DNA of 64,000 nucleotides from Mactra quadrangularis (GCA_025267735.1 CM046301.1:64313872-64377871); one strand, 5' to 3'. Positions 26,001 to 41,000 are shown, counted from the first letter of the stretch. Numbers and translations are program-made. Notes: generated by a model not told the origin, from the sequence alone.

Positions 26001-29000
26001 ACCATGTGGTCCTCAGATTGTAAACAAACGAACACTTGCTTTCCCCTAACTTTTTGCAGCAACGTAAAAATCAAAGATTTTAACAATGCATACAATAACT
26101 ATCTCATTTCTTTGTCAAAAAAAGTCAACATTGGCCTGTGAATTGTAATTATTTACTCTAAATACAGTGTACAAATAGGTTTTGCATATGGCCAAGACGT
26201 TATGAAACGAACCGGCATTGTCGTTTTGTTCAACGACTTTGTTGAGAGCATTTTCTCTTTGTATGCAAGATCGCCTTTGAACAATTACTTCGTTTAATAG
26301 TTTTGACAAATTATCTCCCTTTATTAAAATTGAATGTTTTAGTGAATTTTCTTCTTTCTCTGTCATGTTTAGAATTGTGATACGTTCTGATAATCTAAAA
26401 CTGTATAGTATTAAACCTTTTTAACTATTTATTTGGAACTTTAAGGGAAATCCATACCTTTGTTTTATCAATTTAAAACTAGGTATAGTATTGTGTAACG
26501 TCAGCTAAGGATGATATATAAATTACCTCCCTTTTTGAAAATTAACTTGTTTTACCTTCTGGATTGGAAATGGACTGTTCTGTAAAATTGACTCGTCCAA
26601 TAGTATATAAATGCGTGTTGACTTCATTTGGTAGCAGAAAGTTGGTGACTGCTCGTGGTGATGGTTGGAGTGGAAGATAGTCGCGGGTCTACTGTTTAAT
26701 TGTAGACGCCCGGAACAAGATGTGTGCTTCCACTGTTCATACAACAGAACATCATTGCGATTTGTACGTTGTTCGATGTGGAAGCACCTTCTTGCTCGTG
26801 TCGTTGATGGCAGAACCTGCGGGGTAAATCGTGGTTCCTGGGTATTCCCTTGTTAACGTGCCCGAGGTATAGTCGCCGATGCTTGGTAAGCTGGGCATGA
26901 GTTTTCTGCTGTACTGACAACTGAACATCATTGCGATTTGTAGGTTGTCTCTAAGGTAGAGACACGTCTTTGCACGCCGACTTTAGTGGCAGAACCTGCG
27001 GGGTAAATCGTGCTAGATCTTGGGGTATCTCTTGTTATCGTTCCCGAGGTTGTCTTAGAAGATAGACTGTTGAAGCTCCAATGATCGAGGTTTTGTTTCT
27101 GCTCCGGGTCGTCCTTGTAGTAAAGGAGTGTTTGGACTATTGGCGTGTTGGTTCCAAGCAATAGTCTATGACCCGAGATAGTGTATCGGGACTGGTTTCT
27201 GCTTTGGTTTTGCTTCAGTTCCGAGTTGCGTCTGGAACATTGCTTGTCCGGACTCGGGATCTGTTGGTTTCAACATACGTTTTAGAACCCGAGGTTTTGT
27301 TCGGGGTTTTAGTTTTAGTTTTGGTTTTGCTTTAGTTCCGAGTCGTTCCTGAGACATTGCTTGTCCGGACTCGGGGTCTGTTGGTTTCAACATACGTTTT
27401 ACAACCCGAGCCTGTGTTCGGAGTTTTAGTTTTAGTTTTTGGTTTCGCTTAAGTTCCGAGTTGTTCCTGAGACATTGACTTGTCCGGACTCGGAGTCTGT
27501 TGGTTTCAACATACGTTTTTGTAACCCAAGGTTGTCTCCGAGCTTTTAGTTTTGTTAAACGCCTTTGTCTCTGCTCCAGACTGTGTCTGGAACATTAAGT
27601 TTGTACATTGCTTTATACTGTAGTTTTATTCTATCGTGTCTATAACTTTTGTTGTTTCTATTGGTTTTCATTCTGAGGTTTTGTCTCAGGAGTGCGTTTT
27701 TGTTTTATGCTTTGTGCCTGCACATATTTCTATACGCTGTTATTTTAGTTGTTTTCTAATCATAAAGCTAAAAAGCTTGAGAAAAATCTGTCTATATATA
27801 CTTAACATTGTTATTAAGCCCAGAACACGAGTCAGTGTCCTGGGATTGCTTCTGTCTCCGTCCCTGCAGCAAGCTCGGACGCCTAGTCAGTCGGTGCTAA
27901 GACGAGCACCGACTTAAAACACGTACGCGAGCGCCGGCTTGACGGTCGAGCGCCCAGCGGACACGTTACAGTTATTCTACAATCCATCGCAACTGATTAC
28001 GGGTATGACGTTTTGAGCACTAGTGGTCAGTCATTTTCAATCGTAGACTATAATTGTGTAGATGTGACTGGGACATACTAAGCTCATCTCTAGTACCTGA
28101 ACCCTTCCTTTGTTAATGTCACACGGTTCTAAAAATACTCCATTGTATTTTAAGCTAATACAACCATCAAGGTTTGGTGATCTAATCTGAAAACAACCAA
28201 GTTCGAGAAATGAGTGATTAAATTTTTCTGTACTATAGTTCCAAGTTAAATTGAACGGAACTGTGATATCTAAATGTCATCATTGGATTCAGATTTTGAT
28301 AATCTTTAATTTACAACGCTTTATCACAACATTTATTCAGTCATTATCGTTAACACTAGTTTAAGGAGCAGAATTCCAATGGTATGATGCGCGCTGAGGG
28401 ATCAAGGGATACCGGGTTCGAGACCCAGTAGGAGCACCGCTAATTTCCTTGAGCAAGAAATTTACCTACGATTGCTTCACTCCACGTAGGTGTAAATGGG
28501 TACCTGCGAGGGTGGTATAATCCCGTTGCGACAATTTGTCGGCTGCACTACGCGGAGTAAAAGACTCCCCAGGTAGATTGCTAGATAGATACCAGTATCC
28601 CGATATCAACTGGCAACAACTGCAAAGTCGGTAAACGTGCATGAGCACGAAACTTAGGCTATAAAATGTCATTGCATTTAATTAAATAACAAAAGTAACG
28701 TATTATTACTTGTAAAAATGGACTTCAGAAATAAATGTATATTATTTCACGTTCTAAATACAACTGTTTTCTGAAGTCCGCTTATTTACGTTGTAATATT
28801 CACTGGCATCAGAGTCCATATCTTATGATCATGAAATACTGGTACGCCCCTATATATAGTTCCCCGTGCATACATAGATCTACACTACCTTATATCTAAT
28901 ATAATAATGAAAGTATAGTTATAACTCGTACACAGTGATGTATACGGGACCGATTTTTAATTGTGTTTGTTGACAAAATATTATATGAGTGCGTAAGTAA

Positions 29001-32000
29001 CGAGTGTGAGGACTCTGGTGCCAGTGGTAATATTGTCATTATCAGAAAATTCATTGACTGATTCTTAAATGCTTTTATATCAATTTAAGAATTGAAAAAA
29101 AGTTAATACTTTGGTTAAATTCTAAAAAGAGCAGCTCCGTGTATTCAACTTCATTGGAATTATCATAACCATAGTTTATTTTGATCTAACTCGAGAATCT
29201 TGGTAACCTCTCTGTACGAAAATGCATCAAAGATGAAAAAGTAAAATTTTCTTCACAATATGCATTTTAATGTCGTTGATACAAACATCAAATATTTACC
29301 CATCCTTTGTTCTGTAAATTCACAGGAAAGTGAATGAGGCCAAATTCTTTAACTTTGTCAATATAATATTGGAATGGTTTGCATCTATTCATACGACGTA
29401 TAACTTTTCTCTCGGTCAGAGAACCAGGATCAATCTACAAAATATATGTGCAAGTTCATTTTGTATCCAAGCCAATATAATATATACGAAAAATCATGAT
29501 GATACAAACAACAAGAAAATGTGCGAATGTAATATTCAATTATTTAATTGTTCAGTATTATATTTCTGATATACCATCTTATATATATTCGTCCTCGAAT
29601 TCTTGCCCTTGAAAAGTCTGCAGAACCGTATAAGGATGACATTTATTAATTCCTACATGTTTATTTACGTCGGGGGTCATATAGATAACCCGTTAAATAT
29701 CCGGGGTCCGAGTTAGGGTTAAACCAACGGCCTTCCGAGCTTAAAACTGACACTGAAGCACGTCGCTATAGTTTGTTTGATGGTAAAGTAGTCAATGTGT
29801 CTTACCACTGAAAACTATTTTTTATAGGAATGGATTTTTTCGAAAGAACATTGCATTGCACTAATATTGTATACAATAGTACCCCTACCACCTCCCATGG
29901 ACAATACCCACCCGGAGGGACTGAATTGTGTTGCTGTTCGGATTTGTTGCATGTTCAGCAGATGTTAAATGCACTAAAAATACGCCAATGGGAAATATCA
30001 AAAATATTATTGGGCAGAGAGTTTGATCTGTAGAGGGCCGCTCTGCAGAGATTACACGGGGTTTTTTTTATACTTGCACTTGATAAAGGAAATTGACAGA
30101 TCTCGATTTGTAGAATTTATCTTGAACTTAAATCTATTTATTAATATATCTGAGATTATTTCTCATACCGCCTGTCTAGCAGTTGGCCAATAGTAATAAA
30201 TGTATTCTTTATACTCGTCCATCCAAACCTCAGCAAATCTAATTATATTTCTAAGTCTTGCATCCCCCATTTTCCAAACAAGTTTACTCTTAAAAAGATG
30301 AGCGATATAAGAGCATGGTATGATTTCTACAGTACCGCCACAAGTCCATACCTAAAAAATAAATTATGTACAATATATTTGTTAATTAAAGGGAATTAAT
30401 CTATAACGTCTTACAGAACAACCTATCTTAGACAATGACGAAAACACATTTTGATATCCGGATATGAATTACAAAATGTTTATAAAAAGCATCAGTTAAA
30501 CTGTTTATGAAAAACATTTAAATTTGAATTGTAAAAGTTAAATACGGGGGACAATTTTAAAATAAAATTTTGGAATTCATTCCTAACGGGGATAAAGTGT
30601 CAAAACGATGTATCCAGGAAGTCTCCTTTAATAGCCTGTTCCAATAATTTTTTACTTTATCAATAGACATAAAAGGGAAACCCTGGATATTATGACCTTG
30701 GGCATTGAAATGTTCAGAGACAGAAGTGAGTGTCCGGATAGTGCGTTATATCAAACTTGTGTCTATTCATTCTTTGCGAACCTTGTTGAGTGGTTTGACC
30801 AACATGCTGTTTATAACACTTTTTACAGGTAATTAAATAGATTACATCAGATTCAAATAATATATTATTTTTATATTAAAATGTATATCAGGAATTTTTC
30901 AAAATTTGAGTTAATTTTGACTAAATAAAACAATTATTTGAGAGATGAAGAGTCACACCCTGGGGTCTGCACATAATGCATCCTTATGGAGCGGACAAAC
31001 CTTCATTATATACAAACGAAACAAAAACCGCGCACTAATTAAAACACATAAACCAAAAATTGTATAAATTTGTACGATCTCACATGATGACGAGAGGAAT
31101 TTAAAACCTCGTGCGACATGGCAGAGTTGCACTCCTAAGTAAACAGAAATACAGCGCTCGGACTTACGTCCAATCTTAGCACATGAGAGCCGAGAAAATA
31201 GAGGAATTATCGTCTTTAAAACCAACGATGTGACCCCTTTAACCTATTAGCCATGTGTCTTAACGTCTTTCTATGGGCAAGCTCAAAAATATGCGACAAA
31301 ACGGACTAGTTACAGGCGATTTATGCTCAAAAGGTAAAACATGCAATTGCATTTGATTTCCGTAAGTAAACGGATATAAAGCACTCGGACATACGACCGA
31401 TCTTAGCTCGTGAGAGCCGAAAAAGAACAGTATATCCATATTAAAAAGAAATCCATAGCTGAGACGCCAACTGAAAATCCTTAAATCCAACATTTTTCAT
31501 TTGCATATTTCTTTCAATTTTGTGTTATATATATATTATATGTAATAACTTTGAAAACTAGAGCTATACCTTTTACATTGGACTTAGGCCAATAACACAT
31601 AATGAAAATAAAAAGAGAATTGACTTAAAAAAGCCTTGTTCTCCGATTCGGCAATTGGGAAATAAAAACTGTAAAAAATTGCTTGATTTTGCCTGAACCA
31701 AAGTTGTCACATTAGCGGAACTTTAATGTAGTACTATTTGGTGTTTTACGCTCGTTTTCGACAATTTTAGTCATATTACGGCGATCAGTATACCCCCGGA
31801 TAGTCTTCTCTAAATCAGATAAAAGCTTTTGATCAGTACATATACTTCACAAGTCAATGATAATTGTACTACATCATGCAGTTGTAGGATAGTTGAATGG
31901 TCGAAAATTGCTTTTCAACCGTGATACGTATAATCAGACATTCTATTAAAGCAGTACTACTATAGTGTGCTCGCTCAGTTGTATAGATACCTCGTAAACG

Positions 32001-35000
32001 TAAGAAATATCTTTTAAACTAAACAAGAAATATCTTTAAAAAGATATTCGGCGCTGTGAAGGATTCATTTTGTTTGAAGTATAAATGTGTATGGTATTAT
32101 CTTAATTTATTTTAATTCCCAAATAAATAAATAATTTATTCGAGATCCACATATTGAAATTTGGGGACCTTAAACTTTTTTAGACCCGCATATTGAAAAT
32201 GTGTAACCGTATACTAAACGTTCTTTTCGGGTCTGCGAATTGAAAATTTGAATCCGTACGCTTAACTTTCTTAATGGGACCTGCATATCGAAAACATTTA
32301 ACCCATTGATCTATATTATTATTTGGGCCCGCATATTGAAAAATAATGAGATGCGGATTTATTGAATTTTTCACAATGTTTTCGCGACCAAAATGCAACA
32401 AAGGAAGGTAACCAAGGAACCAAACAATCATATATTACAATTCGAAGAACAAATACATTGTAAAATTAATATAATTAATAAAATTAATACATAGATCGAA
32501 TTTAGGAAGAAATTTAAACAAAATCTGTATGTAGGAATCAAGTTGATTTTTGCCCTTGGTGACCTTTTGACCCAAATGCCGGTCTCAGTGTGACCTAACA
32601 CATTTCATATGGATTTGGACTATTAACATAAATATTTCTCATATCATTTGCAATGATAAGTGGGTAAATTAATGCCTTTACATGTTTTGCGACTTCAAAG
32701 TCTCAAGGGGAAGTAATCGTGCAACAAACCAAACGTTTAATTCGAGACCGCGTATTGAACATTTGGGATCCCTATTACTAAACTTTACTTCGGGACAACG
32801 AATAGTATCAAATATTTTATTCACTTCTCTCTACCAAGAAGAATTTCATTGGACAAGCAGGAATGGTAGAGCTAATTGCATTGGTTAAAATATAGGTCAA
32901 AAGTTGGCTTAGACAGCTGCGCCAAAAAATATCTCATTAGTTTAGAACAACGGCTCGCCATAATTGGCACATACGACAAATGATTTCTAGAGTGTGCGTA
33001 TAATTACAAAAATAACGTACAATACTGACCACGTCATTTGTCCTACTTATATTGTATTAGAAACTCACTATTTAATGCCAGTGAAATATGTAATTAGTAT
33101 AATAAGGCAATTTACTCTCAATATTGTTTGGACTAAAGTGCATCAGCTATTTGTAACCTGCACTCCCACCCCTGAGTAAAATCGGGAACTTTGAGTTCAG
33201 TCTGATGCTGTTTGTTGCTTTACCTTCACAGATAATTCAATTTGTTCACTTCCCCATACTTGCATTCCAGTATCAAAGCCACCTAACTGTAGAAACCATG
33301 ATTTCTTCATTGCTATAGTCATTCCTTGATTCATACCTGTTCTAGTGTATACATGAAATAAGTGCTATAAAATAGTAATGTAAAATACATGTATCCATGG
33401 AAATGCGCTTGGAAGTGTTTACATCATAGGCGGATCCAGGATTTCTGGTTAGAGGGGGCGGAAAATTCGAGTTAGAGGGGGCTCGAATGGTCCAGGGCAA
33501 ATTCCTGACCAGAGGATCAGGTGACCGGCGGCCCCGGAAATTCCTTAACGGTTTTGTTTTTTGATTCAGGCACATTTTCAGAGCCTCAACTAACCTTTTC
33601 CAGAGTATAGAATATAAAGCATCTAGAAAATTATATCATATAATTTTCTAAAAGCCGCTGAATCATGTTAAAATCTCACAATAATGAAAGGAATTGTTTT
33701 ATAATGTATGCTATGTTGCACGCGGAGAGTGCGGAAATTGTTTGACATGTAAATATATATTGCTTATAAATATGATATTTTATGATAGAACAAAAACTTT
33801 GCTTGGGCAATTTTAGAGGGGGGGGGGGTACGCCGGGTCTGCCCCCCACCCCTGGATCCGCCTATGTGCATGTATCCAAGAAAGTGTGCTAGGAAATGTT
33901 TTTACATTATTTGTACTCATAACGTGATTTAGAAATGCATCGAGAAAATCTTACGACTTTTGTGTCTACTACAAAAAATCTGCGTTGAACGTGGTGTTAA
34001 AATGTTATTACTATATATAGCATGTGCAAAAAATGGCGTCATTCGAAAAAATAAGGCTTTGGCTACGCGAGCATTTACAAACTCGAGAATGAAATAAATT
34101 ATATAAAAGAAACTGGCCAATAATTTTTACTTGGGTAAAAAACTACCAATATCCCTTGTTATATACATATACATGTATAATGATTTTGTCTCGGAACAGT
34201 GCCTACCGTCTGTGCTTTCTGTAATGTAGTTTCCGGAAACAGCCTCAACTAAACAGTTTTCCTGGGTAATTTTTGTCAGTACTCACACCTGATAATATAG
34301 TGCGTACAAGTTGACCCCGACCTGACATTTATGCAAGAATATTCATTACATTAAATACGAATGTAGTATTAGTGCTAGGATTATATCGCCAAGGCTCGAA
34401 TGTAATTATAACAGAGGGATTAACTTTTAAGTACATTTAAAGCGTACAATGAGTGTTTATTACACATGGACTGGACCAGATGATTATACTATGAGGCTAG
34501 CTACCAATTCAAATGTTGTGGGTTTTAGCCCCACAACCGCCATCCCCCATCCATTTTATTCATTCGGAACACCCTCGACCTTTCATAAATGAATTATTCG
34601 TAGCGAATGGCCGAGGATGTTCCGAATGCCATTTTATTATCAATTATATTCAAAAATGTAAGAACACGAGTTTCCCGTTTGATTGCATTTGAATCGTGAG
34701 TTGTTTTACATGCGTGATGTGTATACTTTATACATGTCTTATTTTATCTTAAATACGTAACGAGCCGAAGCATATAGTAGGCGTGGTATTGATTTTCGCC
34801 GGGATACGTGCAAATGATAATTAGATGCAAATGAGAAAGGTAAGGTCGGGTTCAGTGTGTACGCACTATACCATGATCGATCGATATGATATCTTGGTAC
34901 TAAGATATCAATATACTGAGATTTTTGTAATATCTTTTCCCTTATAATTGCTATTGCATTTACTTTCTTGCGTTACTAAAGCTCGAGCCGCATATAAAAC

Positions 35001-38000
35001 CAAACTTTAAATTCACACAGTTCTAATTCCAAATCATCAGGAACTGTAGGCTAAATTCGCCCAATACTTAAAATATATAGTCTGACATTATTAACCTGAG
35101 CTTGACCTTTATGCAAGAATACATTAGATTCCGTATTTATTTTCTATTTTTGTCTTCGGTTGTAAATCGCCTTTTATCGGAAGCTTTCGGCAAAATACAC
35201 GCATTGAACAATTAATTTTGTTTTTATATGAAAAAAAAACCCAACAAAACAGTGCCACAATATTGCGGACTTACGTGTTTCTCCAAGAACGAATGTGTCC
35301 AAAATTAAAAGTACAAAAACATGCCATTTTTACAAAATTGATTTATAGTCACATATGCTGTTATTAATATACACGTGTACATTCATATACACACATACGG
35401 ATTAATTGTAAGTGAAACGTGTAATTATTATAAAAAGGTAGTTCAAGCTCAGCTTAATATTGTCGCACAAAACATATTAACTAAGAAGTCACAGTTCACA
35501 AACTTACGGAATAGGCTTTGACCTGTCCCTGCCTTCTAAAAAGTAATTCCAATAGAAACTATGAGCTTCATCAAGATTGAAAGCAAACATTGGAAACTTA
35601 TTAAACGTCCATCTTGAATTCATATCAACACCAAAGTTATCCCTCTTTATAATGCCAACATTTGGTGATAAACAAGCTTTAGGATTTTCCTTTAAACGAT
35701 GTAATAATGGTTCTAACCATCCTGTAAGCCAAATAAAAAGTATATGCAGTTATTACTTTATTATTTTATTTAGCATATAATACATAACTTTTTGTGATCA
35801 TTGTGGGTAAAAATTTTTTAAAACAAACGACCGCCAAGGTAGGATTTTTTCCATAACGTTTTGAATAGTTCATCACTTAAAACGTTGAGTGTCCGCTCCT
35901 CATAAATAGTAACCCATAATGTAGATTTTTTTAAAAAAAAAACATTATTTTTGTGAAAGTAAAACGGCACCGTTTCATATGATAAAACTGTATGCAGTGT
36001 GTCCTATAAATAATTGTATAGACTTTTGTACCGCAGAGTATGAGACAGTTTTCTGTACTATGCTTTTGCTGAATGCGTTCAAGTATTATTAGGGGTGTAA
36101 CAATACGGTAAAAACCGTATTGCAATATATTGCAATACACGAAACCCACATTGCAATATATTGCAATACATACTGTTTGTTGCTCATACATGCATAGCAT
36201 GAATTAATGCACGTGCATCGTCTTAATTTGATCAACATTGTATATTTGTATTTTCAAATGATCTACACGTATAATGCAAATGTTTGAATAATTTAAAAAA
36301 AAGGTTTTGAATGGACTTTCAAAGATAATTATTTTCTCACTTAACGAAATATAGTTCAAGTTTCCGAACACATTTTACGATTCATTCAAACATTTAAATT
36401 TCAGACTCTGATAAAAAAAATCAGTATATATGGAACATAACTAAACAAACCGGTTCAGAGAAAAACGAACCGGTTAAAAACCGTCAGAAGTCGTATTGCA
36501 ATATTAACCGGTATATCGGTTAACCGTTACACCCCTAAGTATTATCCTAGCAAGAGCGGTTGATGATAGGTATAAGTCAATAACATTAATAATTAATAAG
36601 TCAATAACTACCTGTAACAACTTCTATGTGACAATCCATTGTTATAAAATATTCAGCTGTGCACATATCTATGCCTGTTTGTCTAGCTGTCATTAAACCA
36701 ACTGACTCATTCATTCTTATTACTTCGACCATGGTTAACCTATCAACATGAAAATCCAACTTTCCCTTTAATTCAACTGTAAAATAAAAAAAAAGCTATC
36801 AATGTACGGGTATATACAAGTATGGCATGTTTCATATGTGGCTATTAATAAAACACCATTTTACGAATGACTAACACAATATTCAACTTCTTCAAATATT
36901 TTGCATCACAAGGGTATAAGATTTCATTTGAGAAATTCTAATACGCCTAAAACATAATATGACTTTGTACAGTGTGTCCCATGGCATAATTTACCACACA
37001 CTCGTATTCAAAATGCACATTTTACCGCACACTCCCAAAACCGCGCACTTGTAAACCGCACACTACTATAAACACTATTCACAAACGTAAACTGCACATT
37101 CCAATAAAACTGCATACTTACTGCACACTTCTTAAACGGCACATTTGTAGACCACATACTCCTATGGAAAACCACAATCCTGTAAACTACACACTTCCAT
37201 AAAACACACACTTACCCCATGCTATCATAAAACGCACTTTCATCTGCACACTCCAATATAAATCGCACTCTAAAGGCACTCACACAAACTGCACACTTTC
37301 CGCACGCCAAAAGTCTAACTTCGGACGTATTAGCCAATCGATTATTGAGATATTAATTTTTAGCAATATTTCACTATAAACATTTATATGCATAGCTCGT
37401 CCCAAATTGACAGATTACGTTGGTAATATACGAACCTTTAAAATCTTCACGTTATCAAGTACATTTGAAAGAAAATAACCAAGATGGCTTTGAAAGGAGA
37501 ATATGCATGTTGCATCATTATAGGAAAGTTTTATTTTGATTTTCACTGTTCTTCATGCAAAAAAGAAACACGAATAAATCGAAACTCAACTTAAAATACA
37601 GTGATGTTTTATCAGGTTCGATGTACACCTGAATTATGAAAGATTAAGTTAAAATTGTACATAATCAGAAAGATACTCACTACTTTTAGAGCCATCATCT
37701 ATCAACAATATTTCAGCTAGGAGATCGTGAGGTGTATTTTGAAGGATACTATAAATAGTTCTAAGTAGTACACTAAGTCTTTCATCACGAAATGGAATAA
37801 TTATACTGACTTCCGGCAAATCACTATATGATATATTCCTACATCTGAAAAGTAGTCCAACATTTAAGGACAACAAAATATATGCAATATATTTTTATAA
37901 TAGCGTATTTCTTTCATATTTGTTAACATATTCAAATGACCTAAGAACAAAAATATTGAACTAGCATTCACCCATGTTAGGTTCACGCTGACGTTTACTC

Positions 38001-41000
38001 TCCAATGTATTTTAATCTTGTAGTGTGCTTGACCAGATAATCAGTCTTCATCCACATATGGTATGTACTCGGTTGTGCACTCCGGATTAAACCAAAGACT
38101 GCTCTGCAGTGGTTAGATTTCATCAGTGTGTGATCTCATATTTGTATGTGATTATCTAAACACAATCAAAATAAATGTTAATTTCGGATATTGACTGTAT
38201 CTTTTATTTTGAATTGTGATTGTATCATGATAAAGCTTTAAGAAAGGCGACCGACAAGGCTTCGATTTACCAAAGTCACACATAGCAATATATTCGCAGA
38301 AGGTAATCTCACTCTGAAAATTGTACTTTTATACCAAAATTCAATTACTGTACAATAGTTTCGCTTTAAAAATAAGTTTGCTTAAAAGTTATATACATGT
38401 ACACGTGAACAGTAACTGAACTTGGGTAAAAAATTACATTTTCGTAAGAAGATACCTTAATTCTACGTATCTACAGTGTTTTTTATGGATCGAGACCTTA
38501 ACTGTCGCCTGTTGTTCCAGTGATATAAACATACATGTCTGGTCGTGTGTCAGGTATGGTACGGTATATAGATACCAAGTCACTAACAAAAGCATCATAA
38601 TCATGTTTACGAAGTAATCTAGCCCTTTCAGTGAGTTCTTCTGGATCAAAACCTTCCATACCAACATCTGTGTCTTCTCCATATGCACCTTTATATAAGA
38701 TATGCATGTATATTAAAGAGAAATGTCTTAAAAATTAACAAACGGCGTAGAATTAGGAGACAAGCATAATATATCAAAGTGAATTGACGAAATATCTGCA
38801 TCATGTGCAAATAATTATTGCATTTCAAAGAAAGTTTGTTTAAGTAAGCAATTCAGAAGATTATTTACTAATGGCCACATCGCATTTCCGGTTTTTTTAT
38901 TGATATGTATTATGCGCTAAAATTTTAGTGAATTTTATGTCTCACTTTCAATGCACAATATTTGTTATTCTTCTCTGAATAAATATGATATTTAAAGTAA
39001 TGATTTCATTGTTATGTGAATGTATTGTTTAAATTATTATCATATATTTTTTGTGCATAATTTTGTCGCTGTTTTATACAAGATGCATTGTTAATCTTTA
39101 TTATAAATATTGTACAGACAAAATTGTCACTAATAAATGCAATCTCCGTGAACAGATATCCTGTAGAGCGATTTCGTACAGGATCTCTAAGATCTCAATG
39201 GAAGGTCACTTCGAGATGACGTCGACCCATAAATGCGTATCTTTCATCTAGACGAAACACTATTTATAACATTTTGATTTCGTAATTTCTATTTTTAAAA
39301 TGCAAAAATGGAAAATATTTTTTCGCTCGCTCGCTCCAATTATTTCGAAAGAGATTATCTGGAATAACTCAAACATAAATATAAAATTTTGTTAAATAGA
39401 GGAATTTTATTTGTTGAACAAACATGTATATATAATTACTTAGAAAAACGATTCAACCCTTTTGATGAAATGAAGTTTCTATACAGGTTACCAAATGGAG
39501 ATTTCCTCAAATATAACACACTTATCAAATCATTTTCCAGCAACTGGAAACAAATGCTTAGTAACGAACAAATTAATCAACAGCAACCGTCTTTCCTTAT
39601 TACAAACATAATAGACAAGCAAAACATATGTCAATTTATATACAACATGTCTATACAAAAACACAACGACATTAAACGTAAACAAATAACAAAATGGAAA
39701 GATACATGAACTACTAATAGTCAACATAAAAACTCAAAGAAAATACTTTTACAACCAATAAAAATAACAAATGATACAAAATTACGCGAATGTCAATATA
39801 AAAATATCTTATGAAAATAATTCCAACGAACAAATTCCTTCATAAATGAAAAATATCAACAACTAGCCTATGCGATGTTTGCTTTAGTCAAATTGATTCA
39901 CTACCTCACATTTTTTGGGAATGCAATTCCATACAAAGTTTTTGGAGAGATTTAAGTACCTTCTTAAATGATGTAACTTAAGTGTTCAGCTTTATTTAAA
40001 GCCACTAAACGAAGACAAAATCTTTATCATCAATCTAAAAACAAGTAATACTATCTAAAAGACTATCGATAACTCTCTCAAGCGGGTTCCCTTGTAGGGG
40101 TCAAGCTCTTCAAAATATCAGTTTCTTATAAAAGTGGGGTACTTTTATAACATGCAAATTAGACAACGGAGAATGTCGGAGATACTCTCTCAGCCAATCA
40201 AATTGCTTGAAAAGTATTTGATAAAACTTACACGACTATTTTAAGTGTTGGATATATCAAATCGTTTTCCAGTGATTTTCTCGAGAAACCAGTGCGTGTA
40301 AGTTTTGAGTTCGCAAATATCTAAACTGATGCTAAAAAGAAACGCCTCATTTCAGCTAGGTACATAATTTTCATGATCAGAATACCAAGAGAAAACATTA
40401 ATGTTGTTAGCTTGTAAAAAGTCTTTGGTGACGTGTGCAAGGTGAGGTCTGTCGTCCTTATTCTGATAGAAAAAGTATTGACGTTGCCAGAATATAGCGA
40501 CACTCACATGGCATAACAGCTGGTCAATATGATGTGTACACAAAATTACCTCAGCAAACAACGAGTTGTGACTGAAACTCGTTTTAAGACACTTATAAGT
40601 CTGAGGGAGTTACATAAGTCGAAACACGACTCATCACTGAACTCCCAACACCATTGCTGTGATGATACGAGGGTAGAGATAGACGTCGGTGACGATGGCA
40701 AAACTTCAGAATTAGTCCGCGGTACGGACGGTTTACGCCAAACAAGAAGTTTTTCTCATTGAATGTCGACTTATTTGGCGTACACGGTTACCCTTTCACT
40801 ACACGTGACGTAGATATTGTCGTGAAAATCTATTACGCGAATGACGTTGGTGTTTACATAAATTTTGTAGTTGTCTTGTCTTACTCACGTTACACCCGTT
40901 CTATGATCTGAACGTGGCATATCAGCAAACGTTTCTGTGTACTTAAAGACTTAATTGATTCGTTTCTTTTTCTCGTCAGTATATGTTTATGTATGATTTT

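Larger units (their letters stand above)
26491..27969 (+). repeat. Possible LTR-like or TRIM-like unit with TGTAACGT...ACGTTACA ends
   Basis: TGTAACGT begins at about 26493 and its perfect inversion ACGTTACA ends at 27969, which suits retrotransposon terminal repeats (TG...CA). Near the left end are CCAAT (about 26597) and TATATAAA (about 26603) spaced like a core promoter, followed by a GC-richer leader with two tandem-repeat blocks. No 4-6 bp target duplication is visible, and no gag/pol was found. An independent reading is a plain tandem-repeat region. Confidence 0.35.

Noticed and set aside
27166..27393. 75-codon minus-strand frame with repeated PESGQAM
   Set aside because: It follows the 118-bp minisatellite exactly, with no start context, splice sites or homologue.
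37008..37211. 67-codon minus-strand frame
   Set aside because: Translation of the CACACT minisatellite in intron 3.
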